Shown here: positions 5,886 to 12,073 of the stretch, in pieces
Position numbering within the stretch: position 1 is the stretch's first letter
Layout of the letters: every line of letters begins with the position of its first letter
NCBI GenBank assembly: GCA_025450355.1
Contig: JANWHR010000159.1
Coordinates: 1-12,073 of the forward strand
Length of the DNA: 12,073 nt
From: Micropepsaceae bacterium
GTDB taxonomy: Bacteria; Pseudomonadota; Alphaproteobacteria; Micropepsales; Micropepsaceae
Reading direction: 5' to 3'
Made by a program: the position numbers and the translations under genes
The notes under the pieces: model-generated
Database searches by the model: none
The model's input: the letters and a program-made list of their open reading frames with translations, nothing else
Told to the model about the DNA's origin: nothing

Positions 5886-6899
5886 TCAGGCGTTTGGAAA
5901 CAGCGGTTGACGCACGGCACGGTTCATCGCGTGGAAAAGTTGGTCAACCGTGTAGGGCTTGGCAAGCACTGGCACGTGCGAGAAGCGCGGCGGCAAAATC
6001 ACGTGCGCTGCATAGCCCGTGCAAAAAATGAAAGGAGTGGAGCGCTTCGTTAGCGCCTCCGCGACCAGAAAGCTTTTTTCACCATTCAGATTAATATCCA
6101 GCAGTACGATATCGGCATCAGTTTCCGACAAAAGGTCTATGGCCTGACGGACATCCGTTGCGGGCCCAAGCACTTCAATCCCCGCCCGGGTCAGGGTAGC
6201 CTCGAGTTCCATACCGACCAGCGCCTCATCTTCAACAATCAGGGCACGCCGGACATTGGGGACAGCGCTCGGGCCCGAATCCGGGTCGGCCTTCTTCCGT
6301 ATTTCTGCGGCTCGCGCCGCAGCGACGAAGTGTCTCGGGGGGACAGTGAGATCGCAGATCAGGCCCTCGGCCTGCCAGGCGAGAGATAATTTCCCATTGA
6401 GTTGCCGTTCAACGCTTGCGCGAAGCAACTTGAGCCCGAAGCCCTCGCGCTTTGGCGGCACAATGGGTGGGCCGCCAAATTCCTGCCAGCGGACGTGAAT
6501 TCCCGGATTTGTCTGAATACCTTCTGCCCACGAAAGCACAATGCTGCCCTGGTTGTGGGAGAGAGCCCCATGCTTGACCGAATTCGTCGTCAATTCATGC
6601 AGAAGCAGTGCGAATGTCTGCGCCGCCCCAGGGTTAAGAATCAGAGGTGGACCTGTGACGGAGATGCGGTCCTGGTCGGCGCCGCCAAATGGCGCCATTT
6701 CCTCGTTGACGAGTTCTCGCAACTGGACGCCCTGCCACCGGTCCGCTGCCAGCAGGCTATGCGCGCGAGACAAGGCGTGTATGCGTTGAGTGAGAGCTTC
6801 CTTGTAAGAGGCGATATCGGTACCACGTGAAAGCTGGACCATCGCCTGCACGACCGCCAGCATATTTTTTGCGCGGTGATCGACCTCCCGCGCCAACAA
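5886..6899 (-). CDS. HWE-family histidine kinase with C-terminal receiver domain (detached from its PAS sensor part)
   Basis: Counting from TTG at 6899 (337 aa), the kinase core follows at once: H-box REVDHRAKN with phospho-acceptor H8, N-box HELTTNSVKHGAL (H101, E102, N106), WQEFGGP (W138, E140) and GFGL at 153-156. These are marks of the HWE kinases common in Rhizobiales. A receiver domain spans about 217-332: acidic E223/D224, phospho-acceptor D268 (LLDINL), T294 and K314 (AKPY). The frame continues upstream in register with the PAS-PAS gene and is separated from it only by two TAA codons. The first ATG (6866) lies after the H-box, so an active kinase needs the TTG at 6899 or 6896, or read-through. 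HWE kinases often feed the PhyR-EcfG stress pathway. All catalytic residues look intact despite the split. Confidence 0.85.
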   Translation of the reverse strand: MLAREVDHRAKNMLAVVQAMVQLSRGTDIASYKEALTQRIHALSRAHSLLAADRWQGVQLRELVNEEMAPFGGADQDRISVTGPPLILNPGAAQTFALLLHELTTNSVKHGALSHNQGSIVLSWAEGIQTNPGIHVRWQEFGGPPIVPPKREGFGLKLLRASVERQLNGKLSLAWQAEGLICDLTVPPRHFVAAARAAEIRKKADPDSGPSAVPNVRRALIVEDEALVGMELEATLTRAGIEVLGPATDVRQAIDLLSETDADIVLLDINLNGEKSFLVAEALTKRSTPFIFCTGYAAHVILPPRFSHVPVLAKPYTVDQLFHAMNRAVRQPLFPNA

Positions 6900-6902
6900 T
6901 CG

Positions 6903-6912
6903 CTCCCTTTCC
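6903..6912 (-). promoter_or_regulatory. Possible restart ribosome binding site for the kinase part
   Basis: GGAAAGGGAG on the minus strand lies 3 bases before TTG at 6899 and 6 bases before the next TTG at 6896. The purine run also encodes the expected linker residues (EERE), so it may be coding by chance. If used, it would permit re-initiation after the double stop. Confidence 0.35.
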
Positions 6913-6926
6913 TCGGCGAGATTTTG

Positions 6927-6932
6927 TTATTA
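6927..6932 (-). other. Two adjacent in-frame TAA codons splitting a sensor kinase
   Basis: Reading the minus strand, the second PAS domain ends GTNTKI, then TAA TAA, then QNLAEERERLLAREVDHRAKN in the same frame. In intact relatives the segment reads like GTNTDI, two or more polar residues, QKRAEE, then a helix and the H-box. The break therefore falls exactly in the linker with no loss of frame or length. Both codons are one base from sense codons that would fit the linker (for example TCA and GAA). Confidence 0.9.
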
Positions 6933-7688
6933 AATTTTGGTGTTGGTGCCGAAACAGCGCACGATTTTTTCGTCGTTATCGCGGATCGGAATGATCCGGG
7001 TCAGGAACCGCTGGAAAATGCCATCCGCCCCTTTTAACGGAAAGGTCATCTCGAAGCGCTCGCCTGTTTCCAGGCTTTGCTTCCACTGCCGCATGACCAC
7101 GGGCAAGACTTCTGGATCGTGGACGGATTCCCAGCCCCAGCCTTTCTGGCTTTCGGGCGATGTACCCGTGTATTCGTACCACCGCTTATTGTACCAGTAG
7201 ATGTCGCCGTTGGCATACGCCATCCAGCATAACGTCGGGATGTTATCGGCGAGTGTCACGAACTCCCCGGCAACACGCGCCCGTTCATCTGGCGAGCGGC
7301 GTTCAAGGGTTTTGAGCTCCGTTGACACCGTACAGAACAAAACTGCGCCGCCTAACAAACCATCCTCTCCCCGCCACGGCATCATTTTCCAATGCAGATG
7401 AACAATGCGGCCGTCGGGACGCGTAACCGAGTCCTTTTCGCTCTCAATCACTTCGCCCGCGAGCACGCGCCGGTGGACTTTCCGCCAGCGCTCGGGAATT
7501 TCCGGAAAAAGGTCGTAGTGCAATATTCCCGAAATTGTCCGGGTGTCCACCGATTGACCGAGTCCCAATTGTTCGATGAAGGCAGGCGATGCCGCGAGGT
7601 AGCGCATCTTTTCGTCTAAAATCGCGATTCCGGCGGAGGCGTGATCGGCGACAAACAGCAGAAGTGGACAGATTTCCGTCAATTCCAC
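6930..7688 (-). CDS. PAS-PAS sensory protein (N-terminal part of a split HWE hybrid kinase)
   Basis: The 252-aa product has two PAS domains and no membrane segment or signal peptide, so it is probably cytoplasmic. PAS1 is at about 8-120 (FVADHASAGIAILDEKMRYLAASPAF, then TRPDGRIVHLHWKMMPWR) and is followed by a charged helical linker. PAS2, of the PAS_3 type, is at about 143-252: LADNIPTLCWMAYANGDIYWYNKRWYEYTG, WGWESVH, and the ending RIIPIRDNDEKIVRCFGTNT. GTG at 7688 is chosen because GAGGTG lies 5 bases upstream; TTG at 7691 is also possible. Translation ends at TAA TAA exactly where the helix leading to a kinase domain should begin. The kinase follows in the same frame. It lies 50 bases after the quinoprotein gene and may share its transcript. 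Alone, it could only sense a ligand and perhaps partner the kinase fragment. Confidence 0.85.
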   Translation of the reverse strand: MELTEICPLLLFVADHASAGIAILDEKMRYLAASPAFIEQLGLGQSVDTRTISGILHYDLFPEIPERWRKVHRRVLAGEVIESEKDSVTRPDGRIVHLHWKMMPWRGEDGLLGGAVLFCTVSTELKTLERRSPDERARVAGEFVTLADNIPTLCWMAYANGDIYWYNKRWYEYTGTSPESQKGWGWESVHDPEVLPVVMRQWKQSLETGERFEMTFPLKGADGIFQRFLTRIIPIRDNDEKIVRCFGTNTKI

Positions 7689-7738
7689 CAATGCACCTCG
7701 CGGGTATCAGGGTTGAGCCATCGCATTGCGCCGCGGGG

Positions 7739-9901
7739 TTAGTTTGGCAGCGCGAACGCCAGATATTCTCCGGAATAGCGCGGGCGGCGTGTGTCGCCTT
7801 CCGTCGCGTCGCTGATCGCCACAACAATGTACTGTCTGCCATCGACCATATAGGTCATGGGCGAACCGCTCTGCTGCGCGGGCATCCACACCGCGCCAAC
7901 CTGGCGGCCGGTGAGCTTGTCATAGGCGCGCAGCATGGCGCCGTCCGGATGGTCGGGTGTGGTGGTGCGCTGCGGATCGCCCATGATGACCAGGGTTTTC
8001 GTCACCAGCAGGCCGACGCCCCACGTGCCCGGCTGTCCCGTTTTCGGGATGTTCAATCCCTTCAGCGCCGGATTGTTGCGGATGTTGTCCGGTGTGTCGC
8101 CATGCGGCGTCTGCCATTTCAGCTCGCCCTTGTCGAGGTCAATCGCGGCGAGCAGCCCGTAAGGCGGTTTCGAGATCGGCAGGCCCTGTACGGCGAGCTG
8201 CGCGCCATCCCCGCGATCGCGCGGGACCGCCGGCTCCTTGGCTTCTTTCGCCCTTTGCGCGGTCAGCGGAGCATCTGCCGCACAGCAGTCGCCCGGACCT
8301 AAAATCACCTGAAACGGCCGGCCGTTCACGCCGGCGACATAGCGAATGTCGGAAAACTCCGCAGGCGGAGTACGCAGCGCCCGTACACCGGCGACATTGC
8401 CCGCCGGCGCAAAGACGATGTGCAGTTCCGGATCATAGCCGCCGCCCGGCCAGTTGGTCGCCGTCGGGGCCACGATCGAACCCAGACGCCCGTTCACATC
8501 GGCGATTGAGCCCGGCATGAAGGGGCTCGGTTCATAACGGTAGCGCTTGATCACCTGCAGCGCCTGAGCCCGCAGTTCGGGCGTAAAGTCGATCAGATCG
8601 TCGGGAATTTTGAGGAAGTTGCGATTGTAACGCAGCTTGTCGGGCGGAAAGGGCTGCGTGGCCGAGGTTTTTTCGCCCGGCACGTCCGATTGCGGCACCG
8701 GCTTTTCTTCGATCGGCCAAACCGGCTGACCGGTGGCGCGGTCGAACACATACAGATAACCCTGTTTGGTCGGCACCGCGACGGCCTTGATGGCGCGGCC
8801 ATTGACGTTGATGTCCGCCAGAATCGGCATGGACGACATGTCGAAATTCCAGATTGGATGATGGATCAGCTGGAAGTGCCATCGCCGCTGGCCGGTTTTC
8901 AGATCGACCGCAACGAGACTCTCGCCGAACAGATTGTTGCCGGGGCGTTCGCCACCGTAATAATCCGACGACGGAGTCTCGACCGGCAAATACACGAGCC
9001 CGAGTTCGGGATCGGCGCTGATGTGCGTCCACACGCCGGTGTTGCCGTTATCGGCCCATGATCCGTTTTTCCAGGTGTCGTTGCCGAATTCGCCCGGTCC
9101 GGGAATGGTGTTGAAGCGCCACAACTGTTTGCCTGTGCGCACGTCGAAGGCGCGCACCAGCCCCTTGGTGTTGTTGTGCGTCGGAACCGTTGCGCCTTCG
9201 CGCATCGAGGAGCCAATGATCGCGACATCGTTCACGACGGTTGGTGTCGAATGAACGCCGATTTCACCCGTTTCGAGGTCGATCTGCTGATTGACCCCCT
9301 TCACGACGCCAACCTTCAGATCGACGATGCCATGATCGCCGAAGGTTGGAATCATCTGCCCGGTTTTGGCATTCAGCTCGACCAGCCGGTATCCGGTGGT
9401 GACATAGAGAATCCGTTCATCGCCTCTGCCGTCGGTCCAGTAGGAAACGCCGTGGCCCGAAAGCTGGCGGGCCGCGACGGCAGCGCGTTTGCCTTCGCGA
9501 AGACTGTGCGACCAGATCAGTTCCCCGGTTTTTGCGTCCAGAGCAACCACCGACCGGCGCGTTCCGGCCGTCGTGTAAAGCACGCCCTTGACCATGATCG
9601 GCGTGCCTTCGAGTTTCCACTCGGGGTAGGGGCCAAAGTTGTCGGTCTTGAAGCGCCAGGCGACCTGCAGCCGGTTGAAATTCGAGGCATCGATCTGCGC
9701 CAGCGGCGAGTAGCGGGTCCCGCGGATGTCGCCGGCGTAAGCCGGCCATTCCCCGTTCTGGGTGGAAGGTTGCCCCTCGCGCGCAAACTGCTGCGGGACT
9801 GGCGTCTCGGCAAAGGTCTGGCCACGAACATTCGGCGCCGAGGACACCATCCCCGCGACAAGAGCCAAAGCGGATGCGGTCAGCAGAAAATTGCGCGGCA
9901 T
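7739..9901 (-). CDS. Periplasmic PQQ-dependent dehydrogenase, glucose dehydrogenase-like
   Basis: The 720-aa quinoprotein has a signal peptide (NFLLTASALALVAGMVSSA, cleavage about 21-28) and a beta-propeller with tryptophan-docking repeats: ALDAKTGELIW (120), AFDVRTGKQLW (251), AVDLKTGQRRW (331), VFDRATGQPVW (385) and AIDLDKGELKW (586). HHPIWNFDMSSMPILADI and PTKQGYLYVFDR match the segments of membrane glucose dehydrogenase that hold its active-site Asp and Lys, here D354 and K379 (alignment from memory). The five-helix membrane anchor of Gcd is absent, and so is a CXXCH heme site. Electrons would therefore need a separate carrier or quinone contact. A CC pair at 539-540 lies in a polar insert (about 535-570), not at the methanol-dehydrogenase position. 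The ATG at 9901 has GGGAGG 5 bases upstream. It is 60 bases downstream of glgA. The substrate, a sugar or polyol, is uncertain. Confidence 0.93.
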   Translation of the reverse strand: MPRNFLLTASALALVAGMVSSAPNVRGQTFAETPVPQQFAREGQPSTQNGEWPAYAGDIRGTRYSPLAQIDASNFNRLQVAWRFKTDNFGPYPEWKLEGTPIMVKGVLYTTAGTRRSVVALDAKTGELIWSHSLREGKRAAVAARQLSGHGVSYWTDGRGDERILYVTTGYRLVELNAKTGQMIPTFGDHGIVDLKVGVVKGVNQQIDLETGEIGVHSTPTVVNDVAIIGSSMREGATVPTHNNTKGLVRAFDVRTGKQLWRFNTIPGPGEFGNDTWKNGSWADNGNTGVWTHISADPELGLVYLPVETPSSDYYGGERPGNNLFGESLVAVDLKTGQRRWHFQLIHHPIWNFDMSSMPILADINVNGRAIKAVAVPTKQGYLYVFDRATGQPVWPIEEKPVPQSDVPGEKTSATQPFPPDKLRYNRNFLKIPDDLIDFTPELRAQALQVIKRYRYEPSPFMPGSIADVNGRLGSIVAPTATNWPGGGYDPELHIVFAPAGNVAGVRALRTPPAEFSDIRYVAGVNGRPFQVILGPGDCCAADAPLTAQRAKEAKEPAVPRDRGDGAQLAVQGLPISKPPYGLLAAIDLDKGELKWQTPHGDTPDNIRNNPALKGLNIPKTGQPGTWGVGLLVTKTLVIMGDPQRTTTPDHPDGAMLRAYDKLTGRQVGAVWMPAQQSGSPMTYMVDGRQYIVVAISDATEGDTRRPRYSGEYLAFALPN

Positions 9902-9961
9902 TGGACCCTCCCTGGGAGACAGACGGCGCCGGTTCAACATTAGCACGGGCAGGCGGTCGTT

Positions 9962-11380
9962 TCAGCGGGCAGGCAGCGATTTGTAGATTTGTTCGTATCG
10001 GGCGGCAGCCGGCGCCCAGCTGAAATCCTGGCCCATCGCGGCCTTGCTCATCCCCGTTATCCGGCCAGGCCGGACATACACTTTCAGTGCACGAACAATT
10101 GCCGCCCGCAGCGCGCCCGGCGTGGCGCCGGAGAACAGGAACCCCGTTTCTCCATCCCGGATCGAATCGACAAGTCCGCCGGTCGCGTGCGCAATGGGAA
10201 GGCTGCCATAGCGTTCGGCATACATCTGGTTCAACCCGCAAGGCTCAAAACGCGAGGGCATCAGGTAAAAGTCGCTGGCGGCAATCGTGCGCCGCGAGAG
10301 TGTTTCGTCAAACGCGATCATGACGGCCGCCGAGCCAGGGAATTGCGCCGCCGTGGCGCGCGCGAGAGACTCCAACCCCGGCTCGCCCTCGCCAAGCAGG
10401 AAAAACTGTCCGCCGCCCGCCACGATGGTCTCGACAGCGGCCAGCGCCAGATCCACGCCCTTCTGGTGAACCAGGCGCGACACCATCACGAACAATGGCC
10501 GGTTGCCGTTCTCCAGGCCAGCCGTCTCGCGCAGCCACACCGCATTGCGCTGTTTGCCCTGACGGACCCGGGGCGGGTAATTCCGGATCAGCCTGGGGTC
10601 CGTTTGCGGCGTCCAATCCTCGCCGGCGCCGTTTAGAATACCGGTCAGCCTGCCGGATTCGGTCAGGGCGCGCAGCAGGCCATGAAGGCCGCTTCCGAAC
10701 TCTTCCGTCGTAATTTCCCGCGCATAGTTTGGGCTGACCGTTGTGACATGGTCCGCGTAATACAGCCCCGCTTTGACGAAGGAGACGCGCCCGTAGAATT
10801 CGACCCCGTGCATTGAGAAAGCCGAAGGCGGAATTCCGACCGCAGGCATTCGCGAGACATCGACGAGGCCCTGATAGGCAAGATTGTGCACTGTGAAGAG
10901 ACAGGGCGCCGGAACCTGCCGCCATTTGAGATAGCCGCTGCACAGTCCGCACGGCCAGTCATTGGCGTGGATAAGATCGGGACGCCAGGCGGTGTTTGCC
11001 TCGCCGGTAATGATCTGAACTGCCGTGAGCGCAAGGCGCGCAAAGCGGATATCGTTGTCGGGCCAGTCCTGCCGCGAAAGGTCCGTGTATGGCGTTCCGG
11101 GCCGTTCGTAGAGCCCAGGACAAACGATGAAAAATGCCGGAAGACCCTCGGGCGTTTCCGTGACCGCGAGCTCGCAGGGCGGAATTTCCGCCATTCCGTC
11201 GAGCCGCGCGACGACGTCGAGTGCCGGCCGCCAGTCCGGCCTCGCGCCGTAAAAAGGCATAAGAATGCGCGCGTCCACGCCGCGGTCGCGCAGCGCACGC
11301 GGAAGCGCCGCCGAAACGTCCGCCAGTCCGCCGGCTTTGGCATAGCCGGCCAGCTCCGGCGTCACGAAGAGCAGATTCAC
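9962..11380 (-). CDS. glgA: Glycogen synthase (ADP-glucose:1,4-alpha-glucan glucosyltransferase)
   Basis: The 472-aa protein is a full-length GT5 glycogen synthase, which extends alpha-1,4-glucan chains from ADP-glucose in the cytoplasm. Seen motifs are PELAGYAKAGGLADV at 8-22 (usually KTGGL; here KAGG), HANDWPCG at 138-145, FTVHNLAYQG at 162-171, SRLVHQKGVDL at 301-311 (R302 and K307 for phosphate binding) and SRFEPCGLNQMYAERYG at 376-392 with E379 and C381. The usual NGIDxxxWNP motif is changed and one residue shorter (NGAGEDWTP, 250-258), so this copy is somewhat divergent. It begins with GTG, whose GTGA overlaps the TGA stop of glgC. There is no strong ribosome binding site, so translation is probably coupled to glgC. 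Confidence 0.97.
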   Translation of the reverse strand: MNLLFVTPELAGYAKAGGLADVSAALPRALRDRGVDARILMPFYGARPDWRPALDVVARLDGMAEIPPCELAVTETPEGLPAFFIVCPGLYERPGTPYTDLSRQDWPDNDIRFARLALTAVQIITGEANTAWRPDLIHANDWPCGLCSGYLKWRQVPAPCLFTVHNLAYQGLVDVSRMPAVGIPPSAFSMHGVEFYGRVSFVKAGLYYADHVTTVSPNYAREITTEEFGSGLHGLLRALTESGRLTGILNGAGEDWTPQTDPRLIRNYPPRVRQGKQRNAVWLRETAGLENGNRPLFVMVSRLVHQKGVDLALAAVETIVAGGGQFFLLGEGEPGLESLARATAAQFPGSAAVMIAFDETLSRRTIAASDFYLMPSRFEPCGLNQMYAERYGSLPIAHATGGLVDSIRDGETGFLFSGATPGALRAAIVRALKVYVRPGRITGMSKAAMGQDFSWAPAAARYEQIYKSLPAR

Positions 11381-12073
11381 GCGGCGAGATTATCAATCAT
11401 GGGCGTCGTCACAAGACATATCCCGGCCTCGGTCCGGCGGAATCGCTGCGCATCCACAAGCGGATCTTCGCCAATCACCAGATTGTCCGGAATTTGAACC
11501 CCGCGATCGATCACCACATTGCGCAGCCGTACATTCCGTCCGATGTCACAGTCCGGAAGAATGACCGAGCGGTCGATCTGGCTTCCGGCCCTCACGCGGG
11601 CGCGGGTAAAAAGCAGGGAATTCGTCACCGTAGCCCCGTAAATAATCGAGCCGCCCGCAACGAGGGAACAGATCGCAGCGCCGCGATAGCCGCCGCCATC
11701 GAGGACGAATTTTGCCGGTGGAGTGTTTTCGCTGTAGGTCCAGATTGGCCAGTCCGAATCGTAGAGATCGAGGTCCGGCTCTTCCCGGGTGAGGTCGATA
11801 TTGGCGGCGAAATAGGCATCCACCGTACCGACATCGCGCCAATAGGGCGGTACATCCGGTTTTGAGCGGACGCAGGAGACTTCCAGACGGTGAGCCACCG
11901 CTTTGCATTCGCGCACCAGGCGCGGGATGATGTCCTTGCCGAAATCGTGGCTGGAATTCGGATCCGCGTCGTCGCGGCCGAGTTGCTCAAAGAGAAATTC
12001 GGAGCGGAAGACGTAAATTCCCATGCTCGCCAGCGCGAGATCGGGATTGCCGGGAATTCCGGGAGGATCTTTG
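11377..12073 (-). CDS. glgC: Glucose-1-phosphate adenylyltransferase, C-terminal 231 residues (5' end outside window)
   Basis: The open frame runs from the right edge to TGA at 11377 and encodes the second half of GlgC, which makes ADP-glucose from glucose-1-phosphate and ATP, the committed step of glycogen synthesis. Seen are KDPPGIPGNPDLALASMGIYVF, HDFGKDIIP, the signature PYWRDVGTVDAYFAANIDL, and a C-terminal left-handed beta-helix (AICSLVAGGSIIYGATVTNS, SVILPDCDIGRNVRLRNVVID) used for oligomer contacts and allostery. About 190 residues, including the nucleotide-binding start, lie beyond the edge. Its stop overlaps the glgA start, the common glgCA order in Rhizobiales. Confidence 0.97.
   Translation of the reverse strand, partial: KDPPGIPGNPDLALASMGIYVFRSEFLFEQLGRDDADPNSSHDFGKDIIPRLVRECKAVAHRLEVSCVRSKPDVPPYWRDVGTVDAYFAANIDLTREEPDLDLYDSDWPIWTYSENTPPAKFVLDGGGYRGAAICSLVAGGSIIYGATVTNSLLFTRARVRAGSQIDRSVILPDCDIGRNVRLRNVVIDRGVQIPDNLVIGEDPLVDAQRFRRTEAGICLVTTPMIDNLAA

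Noticed and set aside
5886..7691. Frameshift as the cause of the kinase split
   Set aside because: The PAS and kinase parts are in the same frame (distance divisible by three); only the two TAA codons interrupt it.
8276..8288. Adjacent cysteines in the quinoprotein as the methanol-dehydrogenase vicinal disulfide
   Set aside because: In methanol dehydrogenases the pair lies about 100 residues in, next to PQQ; here it is at 539-540 in an insert, and the early position has no cysteines.
1..12073. Mobile elements, CRISPR arrays, tRNA or rRNA genes
   Set aside because: No transposase or integrase motifs, no regularly spaced direct repeats and no tRNA-like cloverleaf were recognised on either strand.

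Overview
The window is GC-rich chromosomal DNA from an alphaproteobacterium, most likely of the order Hyphomicrobiales (Bradyrhizobium/Xanthobacteraceae-like). The basis is an HWE-family sensor kinase with a C-terminal receiver domain, a GGAAC-N17-CGTT site matching promoters of the alphaproteobacterial general-stress sigma factor EcfG, a DUF3175 protein, and GC-rich intergenic hairpins typical of that order. No tRNA, rRNA, CRISPR array, transposase or phage gene was seen. No gene-free gap exceeds 170 bases.

Left part (1-3730): the 5' end of a DUF3175 gene runs off the left edge on the minus strand. Divergent from it is a plus-strand NMT1/SsuA-like substrate-binding-type protein that appears to start at TTG and has no signal peptide. 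It converges on a tight minus-strand operon of three exported proteins: an NHL-repeat beta-propeller, a tandem-duplicated GlcG/HbpS protein and a cupin. The last two genes overlap as ATGA. The operon leader carries a 10-bp perfect stem-loop just before the ribosome binding site.

Middle (3731-5885): two plus-strand genes, a 112-aa secreted orphan and an exported cupin, converge on a minus-strand SYLF/YSC84 lipid-binding protein. A 28-bp perfect palindrome lies between the converging ends. The SYLF gene has the EcfG-type promoter.

Right part (5886-12073): everything is on the minus strand, in transcription order glgC (5' end outside the window), glgA (GTGA overlap with glgC), a periplasmic PQQ-dependent glucose-dehydrogenase-like quinoprotein, a PAS-PAS protein and an HWE histidine kinase-receiver protein. 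The last two are one continuous reading frame interrupted by two adjacent TAA codons. They are either a freshly broken hybrid kinase or a split gene with a TTG restart.

How the parts may work together: glgC/glgA make glycogen from ADP-glucose, and the quinoprotein probably oxidises sugars or polyols in the periplasm. The stress-type promoter, HWE kinase and envelope SYLF protein suggest a stress-response flavour. Many of the other products are small exported proteins of unknown substrate. I see no clearly new multi-gene system. The best leads are the double-stop split kinase, the leader hairpin of the exported operon, and the signal-less binding-protein homologue with a CACHW motif.
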